Made by a program: the position numbers and the translations under genes. Positions 26,423-33,925 of a stretch of DNA of 64,000 bases are shown here, in pieces. Origin of the DNA: Streptomyces hoynatensis (GTDB lineage: Bacteria > Actinomycetota > Actinomycetes > Streptomycetales > Streptomycetaceae). The notes beneath the pieces are model-generated. The model was not told where the DNA came from. It saw only the letters and a program-made list of their open reading frames with translations, and did no database searches. The first letter of the stretch is position 1. Every line of letters starts with the position of its first letter. The DNA is taken from the NCBI RefSeq assembly GCF_003626535.1, contig NZ_RBAL01000015.1, forward strand, positions 1 to 64,000. Direction: 5' to 3'.

Positions 26423-26435
26423 CAGTGTTGCACTG
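26423..26435. promoter_or_regulatory. Palindrome upstream of the WhiJ-like gene
   Basis: CAGTG-TTG-CACTG is perfect and lies 32-44 bases before the start at 26391. Its TTGCAC core also occurs in the 12-bp repeat array at 26814-26946. A candidate autoregulatory site. Confidence 0.4.
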
Positions 26436-26482
26436 TTCGGGCGAGGCGTACAGTCGCCCCCGCGCGACTCAGGGTGATTCGG

Positions 26483-26728
26483 TCAGTCGGTGCCGGCGAT
26501 GTAGTCGTCGAAGTCGCCGTCCTTCGCGCCGAGCACGAAGGCGGTCATCTCCGCGCGGGTGTAGATGAGCGCCGGCCCCTTCGGGTCACGCGAGTTGCGC
26601 ACCGCCACGTCGCCGCCGGGCAGCCCCGCCACCTCGACGCAGTTGCCGTTCGGGTTGCTTCGCCTGCTCTTGCGCCAGACCGCTCCGGCGAGCTGGTCGG
26701 CCGGAACACCGTTGACGAACTGCGGCAT
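26483..26728 (-). CDS. DUF397 protein
   Basis: An 81-residue DUF397 protein with the family signature WRKSRRSNPNGNCVEVAGLP, then VAVRNSRDPKGPALIYTRAE and a terminal acidic DGDFDDYIAG. Members are small partners of WhiJ-type XRE regulators. ATG 26728 is preferred over GTG 26734 because AGGAG stands five bases before it. It is transcribed just ahead of the XRE gene on the same strand. Confidence 0.92.
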   Translation of the reverse strand: MPQFVNGVPADQLAGAVWRKSRRSNPNGNCVEVAGLPGGDVAVRNSRDPKGPALIYTRAEMTAFVLGAKDGDFDDYIAGTD

Positions 26729-26786
26729 TGTCACTCCTACGTTCGCATTCGTACTTGCCGACCCGCGTGGGGTGCGGGACGGCCAC

Positions 26787-26800
26787 TGACGGCATAGTGC
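26787..26800 (-). promoter_or_regulatory. 14-mer shared with the cvnA upstream region
   Basis: GCACTATGCCGTCA on the minus strand, about 60 bases before the DUF397 start, is identical to 22001-21988 before cvnA. It may be a promoter element or a binding site common to the conservon and the WhiJ-type cluster. Confidence 0.45.
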
Positions 26801-26813
26801 CCCAAGGAGCCGC

Positions 26814-26946
26814 GTTCTTGCACCTGTTCTTGCAGATGTTCTTGCATTCGTAGCGTGTAGGCGTCCTTGCAGACGCCCTTGCAGGTGTCCTTACATCGGT
26901 TCGTGCATCCGTGCTTACGCCTGTTCTTTCGGATGCACTTGCAGCG
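26814..26946. repeat. Array of ten 12-bp repeats between divergent DUF397 and RsbW-like genes
   Basis: Units of exactly 12 bp with consensus GTTCTTGCANNT run three times (26814-26849). A 13-bp spacer follows, then seven more units (26863-26946). The best copies are GTTCTTGCACCT, GTTCTTGCAGAT, GTTCTTGCATTC and GTCCTTGCAGAC. The array fills the divergent promoter region, so iterated binding sites for the neighbouring XRE regulator are the likeliest role. A minus-strand frame across it would read a Cys/Lys-rich four-residue period, probably by chance. Confidence 0.85.
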
Positions 26947-27020
26947 ATACGCTCGGTTCGGTGAGGATGGACCCAGCGGAGTCATCACGCCGGTCAGGAC
27001 AGCAGTCAGCGGAGGTCTTC

Positions 27021-27647
27021 ATGACAGCTTTTCCGTTCGCCGCCCTGGCGCCCCACCAGGCGCCTACGGCCAGGAGCGGAGCCGCTGACTCGGCCGGATT
27101 CGCCACCTTCCCCCTGGCCAGCGCGCCGGAAGCCTCCAGGTCCGCGCGGGAGATGACCCGCAGCACGCTGCACGGCTGGGGCCTGGACGAGCTCGCGGAC
27201 GACGCCATGGTGATCGTCTCGGAGCTGGTCACCAACGCCGTGCGCTACGGGCTCGGCGCCGCCCGCCGCGACCGGCCGCTGCCCCCCGCCACCCCGGACC
27301 AGCCGTTCCTGCTCAGCCTCGTGCACTGCGAACGCTCGGTGCTCTGCGCGGTGTTCGACCCCGGCAGCGAGGTGCCCCAGGTCAAGGAGCCCGACTACTT
27401 CCAGGAGTCGGGACGCGGCCTGCACGTGCTGGAGTCGCTCGCCGAGAGCTGGGGCTGGACCACCCCCGACCGGCACGGCAAGGCGGTGTGGGCACTGCTC
27501 GTCGCCGGCGACGTCATGCGGCCCCTGTCCCGCTCCGACCCCGAGTGGGAGCCGCTGACCAGGCTGCTGCTGCTGCTCGAACTGCTCAGCGGTCCCTCGT
27601 GGCTGAAGGCCCTCGGCTCCTCCGCGGTGCCGCACACCGCGGGCTGA
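27021..27647 (+). CDS. RsbW-like ATP-binding protein
   Basis: A 208-residue HATPase_c_2/RsbW-like protein (VIVSELVTNAVRYG as N-box, GRGLHVLESLAESWGW as G2 region). It is of the kind that forms the third member of WhiJ/AbaA-type clusters; relatives act as anti-sigma factors or short kinases. A long N-terminal extension and a hydrophobic C-terminal helix (RLLLLLELLSG) are present. ATG 27021 follows GGAGG by five bases. The last 62 bases overlap the convergent MocR gene. Confidence 0.9.
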   Translation: MTAFPFAALAPHQAPTARSGAADSAGFATFPLASAPEASRSAREMTRSTLHGWGLDELADDAMVIVSELVTNAVRYGLGAARRDRPLPPATPDQPFLLSLVHCERSVLCAVFDPGSEVPQVKEPDYFQESGRGLHVLESLAESWGWTTPDRHGKAVWALLVAGDVMRPLSRSDPEWEPLTRLLLLLELLSGPSWLKALGSSAVPHTAG

Positions 27648-29166
27648 GCGCCGCCTCAAGCACCAGGCAGAGCGCGTCGAGCGCCGCCGCGAAGCCGTGT
27701 TCCGGCGGCGCGCCGTAGCCCACCACTATTCCCTCGGGGATTCCCTCGGGTATGACCTCGGGTATTCCCTCGGGTCCTTCACCTCCCCCACCCCCCTCGC
27801 GCTCCCCACGCCGCTCCCGGCTCTCGTGCGCCGGTCCCTCCCGCTCCCCCGGGCTCGCCTGATGCCGGTACGCCGCCAGTCCGCTCAGCCCCACCCCCCG
27901 CCGCCGCGCCTCCCGCAGCACCCGCCGCTCGGCGCCCGCGGGGAGTTCCACCACGGCGTGCAGGCCCGCGGAGATCCCCGTGACCCGCAGCCCGGGAAGA
28001 CGCGCCGCGAGCGCGGCGACGAGCTGGTCGCGCCGCCGCCGGTAACGCTGCCGCATCCGCCGCACGTGCCGGTCGTAGCCCCCCGACTCCAGGAAGTCCG
28101 CCAGGGTCAGCTGGTCCAGGCTCCCGGTCGTCAGCTCCCACGGGCCCTTGACCGCAAGCACCTCCTCCACCAGCCCCGCCGGCAGCACCAGCCAGCCCAG
28201 CCGCACCCCGGGGCCCAGGCTCTTGCTCACCGAGCCCAGGTACCCCACCCGCTCCGGGTCCAGGCTCTGCAGGGCCCCGAGCGGCTCCCGGTCGTAGCGG
28301 TACTCGCCGTCGTAGTCGTCCTCGATCACCAGGCCGCCGCTCTCCCTGGCCCAGTCCACGACGGCCGCGCGGCGCTCGGGGTGCAGCCAGGCGCCCGTGG
28401 GGAACTGGTGGGCCGGGGTCAGCAGCACGGCCCCGGCCTGGCGCCCCGCCAACTCGCCTACGACCGCGCCTCGTTCGTCGACCGGCAGCGCGGTGGTGCG
28501 TACCCCTTCCGCCGCGAGGAGCCGGTGCTGGGCGAACAGTCCGTACGACTCGACGGCCAGCGTCCGGCGCCGAATCCGCGGCACCCGCGCCAGCAGCCCG
28601 AGCCCGTGGTGGAAGCCGGAGCAGACCACGATCCGCCCCGGCTCTGCGAACACCCCGCGCGCCCTGGCCAGGTAGTCGGCCAGGGCCAGGCGCAGCTCGG
28701 GCCGGCCGCGGGGATCGCCCACGCCGAGCGCCTCCCGCGGCGCGGCGCCGAGCGCGCGGCGCGCCGAACTCAGCCAGGCCGCCCGCGGGAAGGCCGCCAC
28801 GTCGGGCCGGCCAGGCAGCAGGTCGTGCACGGGACGCGGCGCCGCCTCGGGCCGCGGCGGCGGGGACGCCTCGGCCGCCGGGCCTGAGGCGGCGCGCGGG
28901 GCGACCCTGGTGCCCGAGCCCTGCCTGGCGACCAGCCAGCCCTCGGCGGCCAGCTCGGCGTACGCCCCGGCCACCGTGTTGCGCGCGATGCCGAGATCCG
29001 CGGCCAGGGAACGCGAGGAGGGCAGCCGGGTGCCGGGCGCCAGCCGCCCGGACCTGATGGCATCCCGCAGCCCGCGCATCAGCCCGGCCCGCGGCCCGCC
29101 CGCACCGCCCGGATCCAGGTGCAGGTCGCGGCCCGCACCGCCCGAGGGGATGGCCCGGCTACCCAC
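27586..29166 (-). CDS. MocR/PdxR-family GntR regulator with aminotransferase domain
   Basis: A protein of about 526 residues. The N-terminal GntR winged helix is LRDAIRSGRLAPGTRLPSSR, then LAADLGIARNTVAGAYAELA. A class I aminotransferase-like domain follows with the PLP lysine in GSVSKSLGPGVRLGW and the cofactor context IEDDYDGEYRYD. Such regulators use PLP or amino acids as effector, often controlling pdxST or GABA genes; none is adjacent. Near the C-terminus about 45 Arg/Glu/Gly-rich residues are inserted, ending in a four-residue repeat (EGIP EVIP EGIP EGIV). The start is uncertain; GTG 29166 is used. It overlaps the convergent RsbW-like gene by 62 bases. Confidence 0.87.
   Translation of the reverse strand: MGSRAIPSGGAGRDLHLDPGGAGGPRAGLMRGLRDAIRSGRLAPGTRLPSSRSLAADLGIARNTVAGAYAELAAEGWLVARQGSGTRVAPRAASGPAAEASPPPRPEAAPRPVHDLLPGRPDVAAFPRAAWLSSARRALGAAPREALGVGDPRGRPELRLALADYLARARGVFAEPGRIVVCSGFHHGLGLLARVPRIRRRTLAVESYGLFAQHRLLAAEGVRTTALPVDERGAVVGELAGRQAGAVLLTPAHQFPTGAWLHPERRAAVVDWARESGGLVIEDDYDGEYRYDREPLGALQSLDPERVGYLGSVSKSLGPGVRLGWLVLPAGLVEEVLAVKGPWELTTGSLDQLTLADFLESGGYDRHVRRMRQRYRRRRDQLVAALAARLPGLRVTGISAGLHAVVELPAGAERRVLREARRRGVGLSGLAAYRHQASPGEREGPAHESRERRGEREGGGGGEGPEGIPEVIPEGIPEGIVVGYGAPPEHGFAAALDALCLVLEAALSPRCAAPRRSRGPSATRDR
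27721..27780. repeat. Four 12-bp repeats within the MocR gene
   Basis: GAGGGAATNCCC-type units (minus strand) repeat four times in frame, coding for EGIP-like quartets in a non-conserved insertion. Changes of copy number would keep the frame. Confidence 0.75.
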
Positions 29167-29257
29167 CGCCCCAGTGCACCACACCCCCGCCCGCCCCCCG
29201 CGCGCGCCCACCACCCCGCGCCCCGCGGTGACGCCGGAGCTCCCCTTTCCCGGGGCC

Positions 29258-29309
29258 GCGCCGGGGGTGGGCGGCGCTCCTGCGCGCCGGGGGTGGGCGG
29301 CGCCCCTGC
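29258..29309. repeat. 26-bp tandem duplication upstream of the MocR gene
   Basis: Two adjacent near-identical 26-bp copies (29258-29283 and 29284-29309, one or two differences) lie between the MocR start and the thioesterase stop. The right copy ends two bases before the thioesterase stop codon. Confidence 0.75.
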
Positions 29310-29311
29310 GG

Positions 29312-30100
29312 CTACGCCCCGGTCCGCCCCGCGGCCCGGCTGAACGCCTCTTCCCGGTCCCGCCCCAGCACCGAGACGATCCGCTCGGCCGTCTCCGCGA
29401 GCCCCGGCACCAGATAGAAGTGGCCGCCGGGGAACACGTGCAGCTCGAACCCCCCGTCGGTGTGCCCCTCCCAGGCCCGCGCCTCCTCCAGGGTCACCCG
29501 CGGATCGGCGTCCCCGACGAACACGCTGACCGGGGCGCCGATCCTGGCCCCCGGCTCACCGCGGTAGGTCTCGATGGCCCGGTAGTCCCCGCGGATCGCG
29601 GGCAGCACGAGCCGCAGCAGCTCCTCGTCGCCGAGAACGTCGTTCTCCGTCCCGTTCAGCCGCCGCAACTCGGCGATCAGCCCGGCGTCGTCACGCTGAT
29701 GCACCGTCTCGTGACGGTAGGTGCCCGGCGCGCGGCGGCCCGAGGCGATCAGCCGCACGAGCGGGGCCACCCCGGGGCGGCCCTGGAGGAGCCGCGCGGT
29801 CTCGAAGGCGACGATCGCGCCCATGCTGTGCCCGAAGAACGCCCACGGCCTGCCCGCCCACGGCACCAGCGCCTCCGCGATCGAGGCGGCCAGCTCCCGC
29901 ACATCCCCGAACAGGGGCTCAGCCCTGCGGTCCTGCCGCCCCGGATACTGCACGCACAGCACCTCGACGCCGGGGCTCAGCCGCCGCGACAGGGGCTGGA
30001 AGAAGGTGGCGGAGCCCCCCGCGTGCGGAAAGCACACCAGCCGCAGGCTCCCCTCGCGCGCCGGATGGAAGCGCCGCACCCACAGCTCACCGTCCGCCAT
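29312..30100 (-). CDS. Type II thioesterase
   Basis: A 262-residue alpha/beta-hydrolase of the GrsT/TEII type that removes misloaded acyl groups from carrier proteins in non-ribosomal peptide or polyketide assembly. It opens with VCFPHAGGSATFFQPLSRRL. The nucleophile is in FFGHSMGAIVAFE, the Asp in FVGDADPRV and the His in FPGGHFYLV. No synthase genes are in the window, so it is an orphan that could serve clusters elsewhere. ATG 30100 has a GAGGAGAGG site. Confidence 0.9.
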   Translation of the reverse strand: MADGELWVRRFHPAREGSLRLVCFPHAGGSATFFQPLSRRLSPGVEVLCVQYPGRQDRRAEPLFGDVRELAASIAEALVPWAGRPWAFFGHSMGAIVAFETARLLQGRPGVAPLVRLIASGRRAPGTYRHETVHQRDDAGLIAELRRLNGTENDVLGDEELLRLVLPAIRGDYRAIETYRGEPGARIGAPVSVFVGDADPRVTLEEARAWEGHTDGGFELHVFPGGHFYLVPGLAETAERIVSVLGRDREEAFSRAAGRTGA

Positions 30101-30309
30101 CCTCTCCTCCTCCGCTCCCGCCTCGCCTCCGCGGCCCGCCCACACCACCCCGGCTCGCGCACCCTCCGCTCACAATCCTGCACGCGCCGCTAACGCGCGT
30201 CTAAAGCCCCCCCTCGAGCCCCTCCCTCCCGCCAAACCACCGCGAGAGCACCCCACGAAACTTGGTATGGTTGACCCAGTCGCGACGCCCCACCGGGCGC
30301 GCACACCCT

Positions 30310-30394
30310 GTCCGGGTGGCGGAATGGCAGACGCGCTAGCTTGAGGTGCTAGTGCCCGTTTAAGGGCGTGGGGGTTCAAGTCCCCCCTCGGACA
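30310..30394 (+). tRNA. tRNA-Leu (anticodon GAG)
   Basis: An 85-nt class II tRNA. The acceptor stem GTCCGGG pairs with CTCGGAC at the 3' end, the anticodon arm is CTAGC-TTGAGGT-GCTAG with GAG, and the long variable arm TGCCCGTTTAAGGGCGT and T arm GGGGGTTCAAGTCCCCC are complete. CCA is not encoded. It marks the left edge of an accessory region with integrase remnants. Confidence 0.95.
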
Positions 30395-30399
30395 CTCCC

Positions 30400-30426
30400 A
30401 AAAACCCCAGTTGACCTGGGGTTTTT
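30400..30426 (+). terminator. tRNA-Leu intrinsic terminator
   Basis: AAAAACCCCAG and CTGGGGTTTTT form a perfect 11-bp stem with loop TTGAC, ending in a T-tract, six bases after the tRNA. Confidence 0.9.
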
Positions 30427-30494
30427 CTGTTGTCTGGCCTCTTGCGAGGCCCTTCGTGGCCAACCGCGTGGCCAACGGAAATGACCTTGCTCCG

Positions 30495-30840
30495 TCAGGC
30501 CGCGACCGTGGACAACCCGGTCCGGTCCGCGCTCGCGGTCGCGAGCCTCTTCGCCGAGTCGGCCCGGCGCCGGCCGTAGGCCCGCATCGTGCAGCCCGGG
30601 TTGTGGTGGCGGGCGTTCGCCGCAACCTCGACGAGGTTCTCGCCCGCGTCGAGATCATCGTTGATCTTGCTCGCGCGCGAGTCGTGGAGCCGGAACTTCC
30701 CCGGCAGACCAAGGCGCTTGCGGACCGTGCGCCAGCGGGCCGTCACCTTGTCGGGCCTCTACCAGGTCGGGAGGGCCGCCCCGTTGCCTTCGACGTCGAT
30801 GGCCCGCAACCGAGGCCACGACTCGTGCTTCACGCGATGG
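30495..30840 (-). pseudogene. Tyrosine integrase C-terminal remnant with a nonsense codon
   Basis: The catalytic C-terminus of a tyrosine recombinase is recognisable: GKFRLHDSRASKINDDLDAG (H-x-x-R box) and RHHNPGCTMRAYGRR with the nucleophilic Tyr. Reading upstream in the same frame gives RAIDVEGNGAALPTW, then TAG, then RPDKVTARW, where relatives have a Tyr codon. The N-terminal two-thirds are gone, cut near the MazG-like gene. It lies about 100 bp from the 3' end of tRNA-Leu, the typical place for an element's integrase. Confidence 0.8.
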
Positions 30841-31162
30841 GCCCCGCCGCGTCAAGGGAGCGCTCGGCGACGCGGTTGAGGTGGTACTCGAAAACCTTCT
30901 GCGCGTCCGGGTTGAGGGTCGCCAGGGACACCATGCTCGTGAGGATGACGTCGCACAGTTCCTTCTCCACATCGGTCCAGGTGTGGCTGGCGCCCTTCCT
31001 CGGATTCGAGCCCATGGCCCCGTGGATGGCCTCCGCGACCTCCCCCGCTTCCTCCTGGATCTTGATCACGCGCAGCAGACGTGTCAGCTCCGGGGGGTTG
31101 GTGTTGTTGGCATCGAGCCATTCCACGAGGCGCGCGATCGTGGTCCAGGTCGCCGAGTCCAT
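30830..31162 (-). CDS. MazG-like nucleotide pyrophosphohydrolase
   Basis: A 110-residue all-alpha NTP pyrophosphohydrolase of MazG-like type. Metal-binding acidic residues appear as KIQEEAGEVAEAIHGAMG (ExxE) and VEKELCDVILTSM (ExxxD). Such enzymes hydrolyse (d)NTPs and are common on mobile elements. ATG 31162 begins the conserved segment. It overlaps the end of the integrase remnant, showing that the insertion truncated that gene. Confidence 0.82.
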   Translation of the reverse strand: MDSATWTTIARLVEWLDANNTNPPELTRLLRVIKIQEEAGEVAEAIHGAMGSNPRKGASHTWTDVEKELCDVILTSMVSLATLNPDAQKVFEYHLNRVAERSLDAAGPIA

Positions 31163-31259
31163 GTGCTCACCGATTCGTGAGGGAGGTGGGGCGCCAACTG
31201 TCAGAAGAGAGTTTCTGCGGCCGGCGTGACGGACGGGTCGGACACTACCAAGGGGCCGG

Positions 31260-31914
31260 CGTTGGGAAGGCGGAGTTCGCCAGCCATCGCGGAGTGGTCG
31301 TCGCCCTGCGCCCACTGTTCACCTGGGCCAAGCGGAACGGATTGATCTTCTCCAACCCCACCAGCCGGATCAAGATCGGGCAATACGAGTACGCCGTGCT
31401 GCAACCGCTCGTCCCCAAGCAAGTCGATCGCTCCGTCGCGACGGCCACCACCCCGGCGACGCGGCTCACCCTCGCCTTCGCAGCGGTCCACGCCGCTCGG
31501 GTCGCCCAGATCGCCAACCTCATGCTCGACGACGTCGACCTCGGCAACCGTCGGCTGACCATCGCCGGACGTGTCCGCCCACTCGACGATCTGCCCCGGA
31601 AGCTGCCGCTGGACTGGCCGGAGCATCGGCGCCGCCGGTGGCCGAACACCGCGAACCTCCACCTACTGATCAACAACCAGACCGCCACGAAGACCAGCCG
31701 CGCCAGTCACCACTGGATCAGCCCCGCGATGCGCGGGCAGGACGCGACGCCGGAACGGCTCCGCGTCGACCGGCAACTCGAAGAGGCCCTGACGCACGGG
31801 CCCGACCCCCTCCACCTCGCCGAGGTGTTCGGGCTCGACGAGAAGACCGCCATGCGCTATGCGGACTCCGCACGGGCGCTGCTGCACCAGGCCGCTGAAC
31901 AGCCACTTCAGTGA
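31260..31914 (+). pseudogene. Second tyrosine recombinase remnant
   Basis: The central and C-terminal parts of a Streptomyces-type site-specific recombinase: LRPLFTWAKRNGLIFSNPTS, AAVHAARVAQIANLMLDDVD (arginine box) and ALTHGPDPLHLAEVFGLDEK. The N-terminus is missing and the open frame upstream of about 31260 is unrelated. No convincing complete catalytic set remains. Confidence 0.65.
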
Positions 31915-31966
31915 GGTTTGCCTGACCGGTCCACGCCGTTGCCGAGGATGAGCACGCCAGGCAGAG

Positions 31967-32491
31967 TCAGCATCCGGGGCCGATCGGCGGAGACGATGTC
32001 AGGGCGAGGGCAGCGTTCCGCAGCTGGGCCGCCCACGTCTGCTGGTCAAGCCCCAACGTGTACTCGATGCAGCAATCGCATTGCGGGATCAGCGCCACGA
32101 ACGATTGCTCAGCCGCGGTCTCGACCTCCGTCTCCCACCAGTCGTCCGTCGCCAGGTCAGCGGGAGTTATCTCTCCATCGATGAGTCTCGCAGCCATCCG
32201 GCGCAGAGCGTGGCGCCGTGCCAGGCCCCGATCCGGCAACCCGATCCCGGACTCGGCAAGTGCCTGCTCGAACGCGTCGCGAATATCGCGGGCATCCGCG
32301 TTGCGAGGCCAACCGGCGAGCTCGCACAATGCCGGGGTGTCCAGTCCGGCTGCGAGCGCCTCAGCAGCGATCATCGGCAGTTCCTCCGGGCGTACCTCAT
32401 CCGCCTGATAACGGCACGCCACTTCACCCAGAGATGCGAGCCCACTCTGCATAGAGGTTTCCGGTTCCGGTGTCGTTCCTTCTGCTCTCAT
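31967..32491 (-). CDS. Hypothetical protein
   Basis: A 174-residue, mostly helical, acidic protein; I recognise no domain. It has a hydrophilic N-terminus, LDTPALCELAGWPRNADARD in the middle and three clustered Cys in LIPQCDCCIEYTLGL. The segment CELAGWPRNADARDIRDAFE resembles hypothetical Streptomyces proteins. ATG 32491 has GGAGGA four bases upstream, which argues that it is expressed. It lies among recombinase remnants, so it may be cargo of the old element. Confidence 0.65.
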   Translation of the reverse strand: MRAEGTTPEPETSMQSGLASLGEVACRYQADEVRPEELPMIAAEALAAGLDTPALCELAGWPRNADARDIRDAFEQALAESGIGLPDRGLARRHALRRMAARLIDGEITPADLATDDWWETEVETAAEQSFVALIPQCDCCIEYTLGLDQQTWAAQLRNAALALTSSPPIGPGC

Positions 32492-32719
32492 GGCTCCTCC
32501 AGTGTCAGTACCGTTTCCAGGGAGGGCACCAAGGGGCCCGCTCGGCACCCACCCCACGTGTTCGCCCGAACCCGGAGGCCGAACCCACGAGAACACCACC
32601 GTCCATCCTCGGCTTCCCGCGAAAGGTCCTTCAGTTTCCGCGAACTCGCGGGCCTCTCCGGCCTCGGGACATCGGTACAGCGGGCGCTGAGAACGATCAT
32701 GGTCAGGACGTGAGGGCGC

Positions 32720-33147
32720 TGCCCCTGTTCTCCTCCTCGCGGCGGCCTTGCGCTGGGCCGGGGCTGCGGGGAGGGCCTGGCCGCCGTCGGGTGGCCGGCA
32801 GCGGGCGAGGAAGTCGGCGACCTTGCCTGGCATGTCGAGCGTGACCGGCAGCTCCGGGGCCGGGGCGTCCTCCTCGGTGGCGGTGTGGTCGGGCAGAAGG
32901 TCGGCGACGGCCGTGCGGATGGCGCCGCGGCTGACGCCGTGTTCGCGGGCGAGGGCGGCGATGGAGCGGCCCTCCAGGTATGCGGTGCGCACGTCGGTGG
33001 TCTTGCCGGCCGGGACGGCGGGGCGGCGTCCGCCCTTGCTGCCCATGGCCTCAGCGGCGCGCAGCCCGTCGTGGGTCAGCTCGCGCTGGAGGTCGCCGGC
33101 GGCGGCGAGGGTCTGCACCGTGAACTCGTACGATTTCCGGCTCCGGC
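32720..33147 (-). pseudogene. Serine recombinase (resolvase/invertase) C-terminal remnant
   Basis: The frame reads VQTLAAAGDLQRELTHDGLR then GSKGGRRPAV and a helix-turn-helix SIAALAREHGVSRGAIRTAV, the C-terminal part of a DNA invertase/resolvase. The catalytic domain with its serine is absent. It begins exactly where the TetR gene ends (33148), suggesting a recombination junction. The 230 bases between it and 32491 show no gene. Confidence 0.65.
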
Positions 33148-33783
33148 TCAGGCTGGTCGATCGGAGGCATAGCGGGCGAGCGTGGTCTCCACCGCTTGCT
33201 CGACGGCGTAGCGGATGTCGGAGGCCGTGGGGTTCCAGTCGGTCAGCAGCATGCGGGGCCACAGGACGTAGTTGGCGATCATCCCGAGGAACTGGTTGGC
33301 GGCGCTCTCGGCGTCCGGAACGTCGGCGTTACCGGCCTCGTGCTCCGACTCCAGGTAGCGCTGGACGGAGGTGAAGTAGGGCAGCTTGCCGAGCTGGAAC
33401 TGCATCCGTCCCAGTTCGGGGAAGCGAGGCAGCTCGGCGATGACGATGCGGAACAGGGCTGTCATGCCGGGCCGGCCGATCAGGTCGGCGTAGCGGTGGC
33501 CGATGGAGGTCAGGCCGGAACGCAGATCTCCGGCCTGAGGTCGCGCGACGGCGTCGGTGGCGTCACGCTGCCATGACTCGGTGACGATGGCCTCGAAGAG
33601 GGCTGCCTTGGTGGGGAACTGCTTGAACAAGGTGGACTTCGAGACTGCCGCTCCTTCGGCAATGCGCGCGAGGGACGTGCCGTCGTAACCGTGGTTCAGG
33701 AAGAGGTCCGTGGCCGCGGAGATGATCGCCTCACGCTTTTGCTGGGCGAGACGGCGGTGGTGCGCGGAGAGCTCTGCTGCCAT
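33148..33783 (-). CDS. TetR-family regulator
   Basis: A 211-residue TetR repressor with N-terminal helix-turn-helix (AIISAATDLFLNHGYDGTSL, GAAVSKSTLFKQFPTKAAL) and a variable ligand domain. Divergent from a short-chain dehydrogenase; two GCGAGTC-N4-GACTCGC palindromes lie between them, so it very likely represses both genes. Confidence 0.93.
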   Translation of the reverse strand: MAAELSAHHRRLAQQKREAIISAATDLFLNHGYDGTSLARIAEGAAVSKSTLFKQFPTKAALFEAIVTESWQRDATDAVARPQAGDLRSGLTSIGHRYADLIGRPGMTALFRIVIAELPRFPELGRMQFQLGKLPYFTSVQRYLESEHEAGNADVPDAESAANQFLGMIANYVLWPRMLLTDWNPTASDIRYAVEQAVETTLARYASDRPA

Positions 33784-33805
33784 GCGTGCAGTATGCCCCA
33801 GACCC

Positions 33806-33871
33806 GAGGCGAGTCACTTGACTCGCCTCTTTGGGGCTGCCTACGCTGCAAAGGCGAGTCAAGCGACTCGC
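33806..33871. promoter_or_regulatory. Two TetR operators in the divergent TetR/SDR region
   Basis: Site 1 (33806-33829) is a perfect 24-bp palindrome: GAGGCGAGTC, ACTT, GACTCGCCTC. Site 2 (33854-33871) is GCGAGTC, AAGC, GACTCGC. Both share the same half-site and spacing, with centres 45 bp apart. Site 1 is close to tetR and site 2 close to the SDR gene. Confidence 0.85.
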
Positions 33872-33925
33872 ATTTGAGGGCGGTGCCCGATGTCTCTCCG
33901 GTGCCGTGTGACGAGGGAGTAGCGC

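Noticed and set aside
26737..26988. Minus-strand frame of 83 residues with Cys/Lys every fourth position
   Set aside because: The periodicity follows directly from the 12-bp DNA repeats, the frame overlaps a divergent promoter, and it ends without any family signature.
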